A stretch of 41,710 bases of DNA, from assembly GCA_003566455.1 (NCBI GenBank), contig PXDF01000114.1, positions 1 through 41,710 on the forward strand, in the 5' to 3' direction. The translations under genes and the position numbers were made by a program. The notes under the pieces were generated by a model, which searched no databases, was not told the DNA's origin, and saw nothing but the letters and a program-made list of their open reading frames with translations. This DNA is from Desulfonatronovibrio sp. GTDB lineage: Bacteria; Desulfobacterota; Desulfovibrionia; Desulfovibrionales; Desulfonatronovibrionaceae. Shown here one piece after another: positions 17,620-26,891 of this stretch. Numbering within the stretch: position 1 is the stretch's first letter; every line of letters starts with the position of its first letter.

Positions 17620-18744
17620 TTATTCCTGCATTATAAAATTGCCTTGTCCGTCAACCCGGTAAAGACGGTAAAGCTCTCCAACTCTGTCACCATGCTGGTC
17701 AAAAGAAATGGCTCCTGTCAGTCCCTCGATGCTGAGCTCATTGTGCATATATGCGGCCAGTTCATCCTTATCCAGGGAACCAGTCGCTTTTATGGCCTCT
17801 GAAAGCACCAGGAACCCGTCTCCAGCCAGTACGGCCCAGATAGAGCCGGGATTGGAGCCGTATTTTTCATTGAATGAACTCAGAAAATCCCTGGCCTGGG
17901 GAGTGTCCAGATCCTGAGGCACTGGTGGGCTCAGGAAATAGAAGCCTTCAGCAGCTGAAGTTCCGGAAATGGATACCAGGTCCGGATTGTTGGTAGCGTC
18001 GCCGCCAAGAAAAGGAACGTCCCAGCCCATCTCGCTTTTCTGTCTGAGAAGCAGCCCGGCTTCGGGATAGTAACCGGTAAAGAAAACCACTTCAGGGTTT
18101 GCCCGTCTCAGCCTGGACAGAATAGTGCTGTAATCGCGCTCTCCTGGCGTCAAGGCGTCAAAAAAAACTATCTCCTTGTTGTCCTGCTCAAGAAGCCCCC
18201 TGGTTTCATCGGCCAGTCCTCTGGCATAGGATGTGTTGTCATGAAGAATCGCCACTTTGCCGTAGCCCATGTCAGCTATTGTTTCCGAGGCAACACGCCC
18301 CTGTTCGTCGTCCCTTGGCGAAGTGCGGAAAAAATACTTGAGACCCTTCTGGGTCAGGCGGATTGAAGTCGCGCCGTTGGCGATCTGAATGATGCCGAAG
18401 TCATCATAAATACCCTGGGCAGCCTCGGTAATGGAGGAACCATAAGTTCCAATAACAGCGGTTATGTCTCTGGTGGCCAGGCGGTTAGCTGCTGAAACCG
18501 CGGTTCTAGGGTCGCCTCCGTCGTCTTCAACCAGAACCGTTACCTTCTGTCCGTTAATTCCTCCGGCCGCGTTGACCTCATCCGCCATGAGCAGGACAAT
18601 GTCTCTCATATCCTGGCCCTCACTGGCCCAGGATCCCGTCAGTGGGCACATGAGTCCGATCCTGATTTCCGCCCAGGCGCTTCCAACGCCCATCAAAAGA
18701 GCAATTGCCAGGGATAACACCAAAAATTTAACGCGTGTCTTCAT
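17620..18744 (-). CDS. livJ: Branched-chain amino acid ABC transporter, periplasmic binding protein
   Basis: This 374-residue protein has a Sec signal peptide (hydrophobic LVLSLAIALLMGVGSAWA, cleavage after AWA near residue 25). A mature Leu/Ile/Val-binding fold follows: EIRIGLMCPLTGSWASEGQD, ADEVNAAGGINGQKV, VIGTYGSSITEA and KVAILHDNTSYARGLADE. It collects an amino acid or a similar ligand in the periplasm and delivers it to LivHM. The specificity cannot be read off. A strong AAGGAGG lies 8 bases before the ATG at 18744. It is first in the operon, as is usual for abundant binding proteins. Confidence 0.93.
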   Translation of the reverse strand: MKTRVKFLVLSLAIALLMGVGSAWAEIRIGLMCPLTGSWASEGQDMRDIVLLMADEVNAAGGINGQKVTVLVEDDGGDPRTAVSAANRLATRDITAVIGTYGSSITEAAQGIYDDFGIIQIANGATSIRLTQKGLKYFFRTSPRDDEQGRVASETIADMGYGKVAILHDNTSYARGLADETRGLLEQDNKEIVFFDALTPGERDYSTILSRLRRANPEVVFFTGYYPEAGLLLRQKSEMGWDVPFLGGDATNNPDLVSISGTSAAEGFYFLSPPVPQDLDTPQARDFLSSFNEKYGSNPGSIWAVLAGDGFLVLSEAIKATGSLDKDELAAYMHNELSIEGLTGAISFDQHGDRVGELYRLYRVDGQGNFIMQE

Positions 18745-18922
18745 TTACTGCCTCCTTAAGAATGTTTTTAAAAAAATGTCTGACATATTGAAATCATGGA
18801 TGATTTTACAAGACATCAAAATTATTAACCAATCCTCCATGGTAGCTGAACTCTGATAATGGAAACGCTGAGTCAAATCAAGACTAAATGTAAATGATCA
18901 ATCAAGTCCAATGCCCAGTCAA

Positions 18923-19408
18923 TCAGATCAGATCCACACTCTTGATGACTACCTGCTCTTTGGGCACATTTTCGTGAAACCCCTTTGAAACTGTTTCAAC
19001 CTCTGCAATCCTGTCCACGACCTCCATTCCTTCAGACACTCTTGCAAACACGGCGTAGCCGAAATCTCTGGCCCCATGATCCAGGAAGTGATTATCAGCA
19101 AGATTGATAAAGAACTGGCTTGTGGCACTGTCTCTGTCCCTGGTCCTGGCCATGGCCAGGGTTCCGCGCATATTCAGCAGTCCGTTTCCGGCCTCATTTT
19201 TGATGGGCGGATCAGTCTTTTTGTCCTGCATGTCCAGAGTCATGCCGCCGCCCTGAATCATAAAGCCGGGAATGACCCTGTGAAAAATAGTATCCTTATA
19301 AAATCCCTGTTCTATATAGCTCAGAAAATTCTTCACTGTGACCGGAGCTCTTTCAGCTTCCAGGTCAATGACAATATCTCCGAAATTAGTGCTGATTAAT
19401 GCCTTCAT
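18923..19408 (-). CDS. Cyclophilin-type peptidyl-prolyl cis-trans isomerase
   Basis: This 161-residue protein has the cyclophilin core: [15 protein letters not shown] with the catalytic arginine in [43 protein letters not shown] and VVDRIAE. It has no signal peptide, so it is cytosolic and speeds proline isomerisation during folding. A Shine-Dalgarno (GGGAG) lies about 6 bases before the ATG at 19408. It is a single gene, divergent from the RND operon. PpiB is a likely name, but the paralogue cannot be fixed. Confidence 0.92.
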   Translation of the reverse strand: MKALISTNFGDIVIDLEAERAPVTVKNFLSYIEQGFYKDTIFHRVIPGFMIQGGGMTLDMQDKKTDPPIKNEAGNGLLNMRGTLAMARTRDRDSATSQFFINLADNHFLDHGARDFGYAVFARVSEGMEVVDRIAEVETVSKGFHENVPKEQVVIKSVDLI

Positions 19409-19491
19409 TTCATCTCCCTTTGGTTATGGTTATGGTTTACAGCTGACACTGTCCTAACAGAGTATAATATTATCAAGCATGCTCTGCTGAT

Positions 19492-19518
19492 TGCACAAAA
19501 ATGCACAATGCTGCACAA
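19492..19518 (+). promoter_or_regulatory. Three phased TGCACAA boxes, candidate activator sites
   Basis: TGCACAA occurs at 19492-19498, 19502-19508 and 19512-19518, with exactly 10 bases between starts. The boxes would therefore face the same side of the helix. They lie about 60-90 bases upstream of the sigma-54 promoter, as expected for a bacterial enhancer-binding protein site. The binding protein is unknown. Confidence 0.5.
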
Positions 19519-19578
19519 ATCACTGGCTTTGCAATTTTTCTTTATGATAACCATTTGATTTATAAAGCATTGTCTCTA

Positions 19579-19594
19579 TGGCACATGGGTTGCA
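19579..19594 (+). promoter_or_regulatory. Sigma-54 (RpoN) promoter
   Basis: The sequence TGGCACATGGGTTGCA fits the consensus TGGCACGNNNNTTGCA with one change (A for G at position 7). The invariant GG (-24) and GC (-12) are correctly 12 bases apart. Transcription would begin near 19606 and run through the octamer tract into the RND genes with an approximately 300-base leader. Confidence 0.75.
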
Positions 19595-19702
19595 GACGTC
19601 AGCAAATAGCCAATAAGGACGCAAAAATCAACTTATCTTCCAAGGCCTGACCTGGTCTCATCCAGCTCTTTCACATACCAGCGCGCCACCCCCGCACTGC
19701 CC

Positions 19703-19806
19703 ACTGACCCACTGATTCACTGACTAACTGATTCACTGACTAACTGATTCACTGACTCACCGATTCACTGACTAACTGATTCACTGACTAACTGATTCAC
19801 TGATTC
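19703..19806. repeat. Tandem octanucleotide tract (13 units)
   Basis: There are thirteen back-to-back 8-base units, mostly alternating ACTGATTC and ACTGACTA, with ACTGACCC, ACTGACTC and ACCGATTC as variants. The units share GATTCAC(C/T) with the tract at 5001-5056. It lies in the leader between the sigma-54 promoter and the RND adaptor gene. Confidence 0.88.
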
Positions 19807-19901
19807 CTCCGGACCCGGGTTTACTTTATCCTGCATAATGATTAAAAGTTCTGAGTTCATATTAACCCATTGGCGAGTAGACACTTTTTCAGGATAAATT
19901 C

Positions 19902-21080
19902 ATGAAAAAAATTTTCCCCTTGATAGTCATCTTATCTTTTATGAGCTTTGTGACCTACAAAGTATATACTGATATTTTAAGCCCGGATGAAACCACTGAC
20001 AGATCCCGGGCACCTGCCCAGGCCGTAAGCGTTGAGCCTCTGCGTAAAGCCACTCTGCATCATACTGCCGAACTCACAGGAAGCCTTACAGCCCAGAGTG
20101 AATTCATTGTGGCATCCAACGTATCAGGAAGACTGGAAAAATTATATTTTGATATCGGAGACAGGGTTAAAAGAGGAGACCTTATCGCCCAACTGGAGAG
20201 CGAAGAATTCGTCCAGCAGGTCCAGGTAGCCCGGGCCGAATTCGAGGTTGCCCAGGCCAATCTGGGGGAAAGCGCAAGCGAGCTGACAGTCTCTGAAAGA
20301 GAACTGGCCAGGGCTATTCGCCTGGTGGAAAGCGGCAGTCTTTCTCAGTCTGAACTGGATCAGATCCAGGCCAATTATGAAGTGCGCAAGGCAAGACATG
20401 AGGTGGCCCAGGCTCAGGTCCGACAGAAAGAAGCCGCCCTTGAAGCCGCCAGGGTCAGACTCTCCTACACCAGAATCATTGCCAGATGGGAGGGCGAGCC
20501 TGATGCCAGGGTGGTGGGCAGGCGGTTTACCAATGAAGGCGCCATGCTTCAGGCTAATGAACCAATCATATCCATTGTAAGTACTCGAAATCTTATTGCT
20601 GTAGTTAATGTTATTGAACGCGATTTTCCATTTATCAGGGTCGGCCAGGCCGCAACGGTCAAAGCTGATGCCTATCCTGATAAAACTTATGAAGGCGAGG
20701 TCATTAGATTTGCTCCGGTATTGGAGGAAACTTCGCGTCAGGGAAGGGTTGAGGTGTTGGTGGCCAACCCTGAAGATCTTCTGGCCCCGGGGATGTTTGC
20801 CCGGGTCAGGCTTGAATTTTCCAGGGTCGAAGACGCTGTTGCAGCTCCAAGGGCGTCCCTGGCCAGGCGCAACGGTCTTCAGGGTGTGTTTCTTGTTGAT
20901 GAAGAAAATATGAAGGCAAACTTTATCCCGGTCACTGTGGGGCTCATTGACCGGGACCTGGCCCAGATCAGGGAACCGGAAATTGATGGCTACGTGGTTA
21001 CTTTGGGCATTCATCTCCTGGAAGATGGTATGAACATTGTCATTCCTGAAAGGCAGTCCGCGGGGCAAGAGAAACAATAG
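19902..21080 (+). CDS. RND efflux periplasmic adaptor (membrane fusion protein)
   Basis: This 392-residue protein has an N-terminal membrane anchor or signal sequence (residues 4-20; no lipobox Cys). The typical adaptor order follows: beta-barrel strands (VASNVSGRLEKLYFDIGDRVKRGDLIAQLES, the lipoyl-like hairpin), a long coiled coil rich in Ala, Gln and Glu (about 100-200), a second lipoyl half and a C-terminal beta-barrel (EVLVANPEDLLAPGMFARV). It connects the RND pump to an outer-membrane channel. No TolC-type gene is in this window. AGGA lies 9 bases before the ATG. The stop is immediately followed by the pump start. Confidence 0.92.
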   Translation: MKKIFPLIVILSFMSFVTYKVYTDILSPDETTDRSRAPAQAVSVEPLRKATLHHTAELTGSLTAQSEFIVASNVSGRLEKLYFDIGDRVKRGDLIAQLESEEFVQQVQVARAEFEVAQANLGESASELTVSERELARAIRLVESGSLSQSELDQIQANYEVRKARHEVAQAQVRQKEAALEAARVRLSYTRIIARWEGEPDARVVGRRFTNEGAMLQANEPIISIVSTRNLIAVVNVIERDFPFIRVGQAATVKADAYPDKTYEGEVIRFAPVLEETSRQGRVEVLVANPEDLLAPGMFARVRLEFSRVEDAVAAPRASLARRNGLQGVFLVDEENMKANFIPVTVGLIDRDLAQIREPEIDGYVVTLGIHLLEDGMNIVIPERQSAGQEKQ

Positions 21081-24000
21081 ATGGACAAGCTGACCATCTT
21101 CTCAGTAGGCCGGCCAGTTTTTGTAACCATGGCCACGCTTATTGTCCTCATTCTTGGGTCCATATCCCTGTCCAGAGTCCCCATAGACCTTATGCCGGAC
21201 ATCACCTATCCAACCCTGAGCGTCAGAACTAACTACTCCAATGCCGGGCCCCAGGAAGTGGAGACGCTTATTACCCGACCACTGGAAAGGGCCTTCAGTG
21301 CCGTACCAGGGGTTGAACAGATATATTCAAGATCCCTGGAAGGCGCGAGCGATATCCGCATAACCTTTGCCTGGGGAACGGACCTGGACTCGGCAGCCAA
21401 TGATCTGCGCGATCGTCTTGACCGGGTTGTTTCCAGCCTTCCTGATGACGCTGACAGGCCTTTTCTGCGCAAATTCGACCTGGCCAGCTTTCCCATACTC
21501 ATTCTTGGTGTTTCCAGTCGCCTTGACCCCATCCAGACCAGAAGACTGATCGAAGATCAAGTGCGTTACCGGGTGGAGCGGGTTCCTGGAGTTGCTTCAC
21601 TGGATATCCGTGGAGGACTGGACCGGGAAATCCATGTCAGCCTCATCCCCGGTCGAATTCAGGCCCTGGGCTTGCCTCTGGATGAAATAATCCGACGGAT
21701 CAGGGAGGCCAATGTCAACCAGCCGGCAGGAATCCTGGAGAGCGGTCCTTATGAAGTCTCCATCCGGACCCTGGGGGAATTTACCGACCTGGAGGAGCTG
21801 GGACGGACAATAATCGCTGTTGACCAGGGCTCAACCGTGAGGCTGCGGGACATCGCTGATATCCAGGATTCCTGGGAAAGAGTGACAAGAATGGTCCGGG
21901 TGAATGGCCAGCCGGGGGTTCAACTGGCTGTAAACAAACAGTCCGGGACCAATACCGTTGAGGTGTCCAGGCAGGTTTTACAGGAAATTGAGCGGGTAAA
22001 CAGAGACCTCCCCCAATTGCGCATAGTGCCCATTATAGATACTTCCCAGTATATTCAGCGTTCCATATCCAATGTTTCCATGGCCCTGTTTTACGGCGGT
22101 TTTTTCGCTGTTCTGGTCCTGCTTTTCTTTCTGAGAAGCATCAGGGGCACAGCCATAGTAACAACGGCCATCCCCATTGCCATAGTGGCCACATTCATAA
22201 TCATCTATTTCGGCGGGTTTACCGTCAACCTCATGACCCTGGGCGGGCTGGCTCTGGGTGTGGGCATGCTTGTTGACAATTCCATCGTGGTCCTGGAAAA
22301 CATCCATCGCCAGAGAGAACAGGGCGTGCCTCCTCCCCAGGCAGCCATTCAAGGCACAAGGGAGGTGGCTGCCGCCATTACCGCCAGCACAATGACCACC
22401 CTGGCGGTTTTTGTGCCACTGATCTTCGTCCGGGGCATGGCCGGGGTCATGTTCACCCAGCTGGCCTATGTTGTAGGCTTTTCCCTTTTGTGTTCACTGG
22501 CCGTGGCCCTGACACTTGTGCCCATGCTTTCGTCAAGATTCCTCATACCCGTAACCAGCATGCGGAATCAGGAGGAATGTCTTAAAAATAAAATAAACAC
22601 AATTTCCTGCAACTTTTTTCAGAGCCTTGAAGACTCATACAAATCCACCCTGGCATTCTGCCTGAAGCACCGAGTTTTGACCATTGCCTGCTCTGTACTC
22701 GTTTTGTTGGGAAGTCTGGCCCTGGTTCCCCATATTGGAACGGAAATGATGCCTGAAACAGATGAAGGGGAAGTAAGGATCACTATTGAAATGGAAGTAG
22801 GATCCAGACTTTCCCTTCTGCATTCCACCGCCCTGATGGTAGAGGAAATTCTGGAAAGGGATCTGCCTGAGGCTGAAAACATTATCACTTTTCTGGGCGG
22901 AGCCGGTTGGCGATTCTCAGGATCCCACGTAGGAGAAATCCGCATAGGTCTCGTGGAGCAGAGCAAAAGAGACCGTTCCAGCCAGGAAATTGCAGCTGAC
23001 CTTCGCAGAAAACTCAGCCATATCCCAGGGGCGACCATAAGAACCCGGGCGGGTCAGGGACTTTTTATTCTCCGTATTGGGACCAGTGATGGAGACCGGA
23101 TTGAAGTGGAAATCAGAGGCTATGATCTGGACATAGCCTCAGCCCTGGCTGACAGGGTTCAATCCATGGTGGAGGAAGTTGAAGGCGTGGGAGACGCCAG
23201 AATAAGCAGGGAAACCGGTGTGCCTGAAGAAATGATCATAGTGGACAGGGCCAAGGCTGAAAGCATGGGGGTCACTGTATCGGCAGTGGCCAACGCCATC
23301 CAGACCGTTTTGTCAGGATCAAGGGCCGGCAACTACCGCGACGGGGGTGATGAGTACTCCATACTGGTCAAGCTTAAAGACTCCGAATTTATGCCCCTGG
23401 AGGAACTTCTGGATATTACCATAAGCGGCCAGGGCGGGATTCCTGTTGTTCTGCGCAATCTGGTGGATGTGCGATCCGGCTTTGGTCCCATGAGCATTGA
23501 GAGAAAAGATCAGGAAAGAATTATTACCATATCCACTGATCTTACCAGTCGTGACTTGAGCTCCGTGATAGGCGACATCAGGGAAAGGCTCCGCTTGATG
23601 CCTTTGCCGCAGGGATTCAGCATAACTTTTGGCGGAGACTACGAAGAACAGCAAAAGGCATTCAGTGAACTGAGCATTGGTCTGATTCTGGCCCTGCTCC
23701 TTGTTTACATGGTCATGGCCTGTTTATATGAATCCCTGCGCGATCCCTTTATTGTCATGTTTTCAGTTCCCCTGGCCATAATCGGAGTGGTGCTCATGCT
23801 CTTTCTCACCAGCACAACCTTTAACATCCAGTCATACATCGGATGCATAATGCTGGGAGGAATACTTGTGAACAACGCCATCCTTCTGGTGGCCCAGACC
23901 AATATGGTCCGCAGGGAGGATGGCCTGGAAATGTTTGCCGCCATCCAGGAGGTTGGAAGAAGAAGGCTCAGGCCCATTCTCATGACCGCCCTGACCACCA

Positions 24001-24176
24001 TATTTGGCCTGCTCCCCCTGGCCATGGGAGTGGGTGAAGGAGGAGAGGCACAGGCTCCCATGGCCAGGGCCATTATTGGCGGCTTGACCAGCTCCACCCT
24101 TATAACTCTGGTTTTTGTCCCGGTCATGTATTCATTCATAGCCAGGAAAGATGATCCTGAAAACCACAAGGGGTGA
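21081..24176 (+). CDS. RND efflux pump, AcrB/HAE-1 family permease
   Basis: This 1031-residue inner-membrane proton antiporter of the HAE-1 type is normal in length. It has two homologous halves, each with a hydrophobic anchor, a large periplasmic porter loop and a helix bundle. The TM4 proton-relay motif is LALGVGMLVDNSIVVLENIHR. Other family signatures are PIDLMPDITYPTLSV near the N-terminus and MTALTTIFGLLPLAMGVGEG near the C-terminus. The substrate cannot be predicted: drugs, solvents, bile-type detergents or metabolites are all possible. The ATG directly follows the adaptor stop, and the pair is an operon under the sigma-54 promoter. Confidence 0.95.
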   Translation: MDKLTIFSVGRPVFVTMATLIVLILGSISLSRVPIDLMPDITYPTLSVRTNYSNAGPQEVETLITRPLERAFSAVPGVEQIYSRSLEGASDIRITFAWGTDLDSAANDLRDRLDRVVSSLPDDADRPFLRKFDLASFPILILGVSSRLDPIQTRRLIEDQVRYRVERVPGVASLDIRGGLDREIHVSLIPGRIQALGLPLDEIIRRIREANVNQPAGILESGPYEVSIRTLGEFTDLEELGRTIIAVDQGSTVRLRDIADIQDSWERVTRMVRVNGQPGVQLAVNKQSGTNTVEVSRQVLQEIERVNRDLPQLRIVPIIDTSQYIQRSISNVSMALFYGGFFAVLVLLFFLRSIRGTAIVTTAIPIAIVATFIIIYFGGFTVNLMTLGGLALGVGMLVDNSIVVLENIHRQREQGVPPPQAAIQGTREVAAAITASTMTTLAVFVPLIFVRGMAGVMFTQLAYVVGFSLLCSLAVALTLVPMLSSRFLIPVTSMRNQEECLKNKINTISCNFFQSLEDSYKSTLAFCLKHRVLTIACSVLVLLGSLALVPHIGTEMMPETDEGEVRITIEMEVGSRLSLLHSTALMVEEILERDLPEAENIITFLGGAGWRFSGSHVGEIRIGLVEQSKRDRSSQEIAADLRRKLSHIPGATIRTRAGQGLFILRIGTSDGDRIEVEIRGYDLDIASALADRVQSMVEEVEGVGDARISRETGVPEEMIIVDRAKAESMGVTVSAVANAIQTVLSGSRAGNYRDGGDEYSILVKLKDSEFMPLEELLDITISGQGGIPVVLRNLVDVRSGFGPMSIERKDQERIITISTDLTSRDLSSVIGDIRERLRLMPLPQGFSITFGGDYEEQQKAFSELSIGLILALLLVYMVMACLYESLRDPFIVMFSVPLAIIGVVLMLFLTSTTFNIQSYIGCIMLGGILVNNAILLVAQTNMVRREDGLEMFAAIQEVGRRRLRPILMTALTTIFGLLPLAMGVGEGGEAQAPMARAIIGGLTSSTLITLVFVPVMYSFIARKDDPENHKG

Positions 24177-24533
24177 AATCATTTTTTCCCCGTGCCAAAT
24201 TCAGGCTGCCCATCCTGGATTGAAGTATGATTATTAGTGTCTTTGCGTGGGAAGAGAAGCAATCTCAACCAGGCAAGACGGGATAGACAATCACTCTGCC
24301 AATTATCAAAAAAACCCAAAAAAAAGTTGCAATTATTTAAGCAATACTTTAGCCATGTTTGAAGCCAGGACCAAATTCCGGCTTAGCTTAAGCCTGAATT
24401 GAGCGATTTTTCATGTCATTGCGAGCCCGGCACCCACTTGGGTTAAGATTATCCTCTTTTTTATTATGGTTTTTAGGGGAAATTTATTCAGGATGATGGC
24501 AAGGACTTACTTAACCATACAAAGGAGTAAAAA
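24177..24533. other. 357-base intergenic region with partial repeat
   Basis: This region holds the partial palindromic repeat at 24393-24453. A decayed stretch at about 24240-24300 shares GAAGCAATCTCA with copy A. No gene was recognised. Confidence 0.5.
24393..24453. repeat. Palindromic intergenic repeat, copy C (left half only)
   Basis: The end sequence CCTGAATTGAGCG is followed by GTCATTGCGAGCCC and CGGCACCCACTTGGGTTAA, matching the left half of copy D (39904-39960) with few changes. The right arm is missing: the match ends near 24453, so this is a truncated or recombined copy. Confidence 0.7.
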
Positions 24534-26060
24534 ATGCAGCTTCATCAGAGATTTATCCATACAGCTAAAAAATATTCCAGCAAGATTGCAATCCATGATA
24601 TAGCCACGGAAAGAAAGCTGACCTATGAACGAATGCTCATTGTCACCCTGATCCTGGCCAAGCGTTTTAAAAAGATCAAAAGCCAATATATTGGGATCAT
24701 GGTTCCCACCTCAGCCGGGTGCATGCTTTCAAACCTGGGAGTGCTGATGGCCGGAAAGGTTCCGGTAATGATCAACTATGCAACCGGCGCGAGGGATAAT
24801 GCGGTCTATGCTCAGGGGAAATGCCATTTTCAGACCATTATTACCAGTAAAAAACTCCTGGAAAAACTTGATATTGAGCCTGTTGAAGGCATGGTCTTTC
24901 TGGAAGATCTGGTGGCCTCCATCGGTTTGGCTGAAAAACTGCCCGCCCTTATCAAGTCCAAAATGCCTGAAAAGATGCTGATGAAACTGGTGCATCACGG
25001 TGATATGGATGAAACCGCCGTTATCCTTTTTACAAGCGGAAGCGAAAAGGAACCCAAGAGCGTCCAGCTTTCACATAAGAATATAGGCCATAACCTGGAC
25101 AACATTCCCAAAATCGTGGATCTGGGTCCTGATGATATATTCCTGGCCAGTCTGCCTCTTTTCCATGTCTTTGGACTGACCGCCAATTTCTGGCTTCCCA
25201 TCTCCCTGGGGACTAGCATTGTCACTTATCCCAACCCCCTTGAATTCAAAGTCATCAGCGGACTGGTCAAGGAATACGGCGTTACCATAATGACCGGTAC
25301 TCCATCCTTTTTCCATGGTTATCTGAAAAAATCCCAGCCTGGAGATTTTTCCTCTCTCAAGGCCGCCCTTTCCGGCGCGGACACCCTGGCCCCTCAGATT
25401 TATGATGGCTTCATGGAAAAGCATAATATCAAAATCCTGGACGCCTATGGAACAACAGAGACCAGTCCGGCAATTTCAATCAACACTCCCACGGTCAGCA
25501 AAAAGGGTACTGTTGGTAAACCCATTCCAGGGGTGGAAGTGAAAATCATGGACGTTGAGACTGATGAGCAGCTCCCGCCGGGCAAGGTGGGCAAAATTCT
25601 GGTCAAGGGAGATATGGTCATGAAAGGCTATCTGGGTGACCTTGAGGAAACTTCCATGCGCATCCATGCCGGCTGGTACGATACAGGAGACATGGGCATG
25701 CTGGATGAGGAAGGCTTCCTCTGGCACAAGGGTCGGCTGAAAAGGTTTGTCAAGGTTGGAGGGGAAATGGTTTCCCTGGTTCGAGTGGAAGAAGTTCTCA
25801 ACAGCCTGATCCCTGATGACGTTCTCTGTTGCGTGGTTGATGTTCCAAACCCCACCAAGGGAGCTGACGTGGTCGCGGCCATAACCAGCAACAGCCTCAA
25901 CAACCGGAAGATTGTCAAGCAGATGAGCAAGGAACTGCCCCAAATAGCCCTCCCGAAAAACTTTTACGTTATTGAGGATATTCCTGTAATGGGCTCAGGC
26001 AAGGTCAACTTCCGGGAAGTGGAAAAAATATGCAGAAAGCTCAGCGCTGAAGGCAAATAG
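24534..26060 (+). CDS. AMP-forming acyl-CoA / acyl-ACP synthetase-like ligase
   Basis: This 508-residue member of the adenylate-forming ANL superfamily has the motifs A3 VILFTSGSEKEPKSVQLSH, A5 DAYGTTETSPAIS, A7 GWYDTGDMGML and A8 KGRLKRFVKVGGEMVSL. The conserved C-terminal catalytic lysine is probably in GSGKVNFRE. It activates a carboxylic acid as acyl-adenylate and passes it to CoA, or to acyl carrier protein. Its overall similarity to the ligase half of Aas suggests fatty acid recycling, but the acid is unknown. AAAGGAG lies 8 bases before the ATG. It is a single gene with no clear partner. Confidence 0.85.
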   Translation: MQLHQRFIHTAKKYSSKIAIHDIATERKLTYERMLIVTLILAKRFKKIKSQYIGIMVPTSAGCMLSNLGVLMAGKVPVMINYATGARDNAVYAQGKCHFQTIITSKKLLEKLDIEPVEGMVFLEDLVASIGLAEKLPALIKSKMPEKMLMKLVHHGDMDETAVILFTSGSEKEPKSVQLSHKNIGHNLDNIPKIVDLGPDDIFLASLPLFHVFGLTANFWLPISLGTSIVTYPNPLEFKVISGLVKEYGVTIMTGTPSFFHGYLKKSQPGDFSSLKAALSGADTLAPQIYDGFMEKHNIKILDAYGTTETSPAISINTPTVSKKGTVGKPIPGVEVKIMDVETDEQLPPGKVGKILVKGDMVMKGYLGDLEETSMRIHAGWYDTGDMGMLDEEGFLWHKGRLKRFVKVGGEMVSLVRVEEVLNSLIPDDVLCCVVDVPNPTKGADVVAAITSNSLNNRKIVKQMSKELPQIALPKNFYVIEDIPVMGSGKVNFREVEKICRKLSAEGK

Positions 26061-26101
26061 ATTTCCCGGTAAGTTTCATGAGCACGAATCCGGACAGCTT
26101 C

Positions 26102-26782
26102 TCAGGTCATAATCATCGTAAAAAGAACTACGTAAAAAAGGGCTGGGAGAAGATTGGTCACATTGACCTTTTTGATATCCAAAAGGGAAAGCCCTATACC
26201 CATAATCAGCAATCCGCCAACAGATGTGATCTGAGTGATGATTTCAGGGCTGAAAAAAGCCTGCGACTGTGAGGCGGCAATGGTTATTGAGCCCTGATAC
26301 AAAATAATGGGCAGGGCTGAAAACAAAACTCCTATCCCGTATGTTGCCGCCAGGGGAATGCTGATGAAACCGTCAAGGATGGATTTGGTCAGCAGAATAG
26401 TCCTGTCCCCCCTGATTCCCTCGTCAATGGATCCCAGGATGGCCATGGAGCCTATGCAGAAAATAAGTGACGCGGTGACAAACCCGTCCGTGAACCGGTC
26501 GTCCTTTGATTTAATCCTGGTTTTGAGCCAATTGCCAAAGCTGGTCATTTTCTCATCAAGTTTCAATAGCTCCCCGGTAACCGCACCCAAAAGCACTGAA
26601 AAAACAACCAGTATAATATTGTCATATTGCAGGGCCATATCCAGTCCTATGACCAGAACGCAAAGTCCAATGCCCTGATAGACAATTGTTCTTACTCTGT
26701 CCGGGAAATTTCTGCCCAGCAGAACTCCCATAAGGCTGCCCAGTATTATGGCTGCGGCGTTAACAAAAGTGGCAATGGGCAT
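26102..26782 (-). CDS. DUF554 family membrane protein
   Basis: This 226-residue integral membrane protein has the DUF554 pattern: NAAAIILGSLMGVLLGR at the N-terminus, a conserved GxxxG-rich helix, TDGFVTASLIFCIGSMAILGS in the centre and GGLLIMGIGLSLLDIKKVNV near the end. It has about six hydrophobic helices. The family is called a putative transporter but has no proven substrate. AAAGGA lies 8 bases before the ATG at 26782. It is convergent with the acyl synthetase gene. Confidence 0.9.
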   Translation of the reverse strand: MPIATFVNAAAIILGSLMGVLLGRNFPDRVRTIVYQGIGLCVLVIGLDMALQYDNIILVVFSVLLGAVTGELLKLDEKMTSFGNWLKTRIKSKDDRFTDGFVTASLIFCIGSMAILGSIDEGIRGDRTILLTKSILDGFISIPLAATYGIGVLFSALPIILYQGSITIAASQSQAFFSPEIITQITSVGGLLIMGIGLSLLDIKKVNVTNLLPALFYVVLFTMIMT

Positions 26783-26838
26783 TTTCGAAATCCTTTATAA
26801 ATAAAACTTGCAGACTAAAATGATTATTGGGGTGAGAC

Positions 26839-26865
26839 AAAAAAAAGCGCCCCTTTGGGGCGCTT
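26839..26865 (-). terminator. Terminator after lpxC
   Basis: The palindrome AAGCGCCCC / GGGGCGCTT has a TTTG loop at 26845-26865. A T run follows on minus (the A run at 26839-26846 on plus). It lies 27 bases past the lpxC stop. Confidence 0.85.
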
Positions 26866-26891
26866 AAAAAACTGAACAAAAACAATTTGAA

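Larger units (their letters stand above)
19409..19901. other. 493-base regulatory region before the RND efflux operon
   Basis: This divergent spacer holds three phased TGCACAA boxes, a near-perfect sigma-54 promoter and a 104-base octamer repeat, all described separately. I saw no gene. Confidence 0.6.

Noticed and set aside
19703-19806. Tandem repeat as a possible CRISPR array
   Set aside because: The unit is 8 bases with no spacers, and no cas genes are nearby.
20142-21077. A 311-residue open frame on minus, opposite the RND adaptor
   Set aside because: The adaptor has clear family motifs, and the reverse frame shows none.
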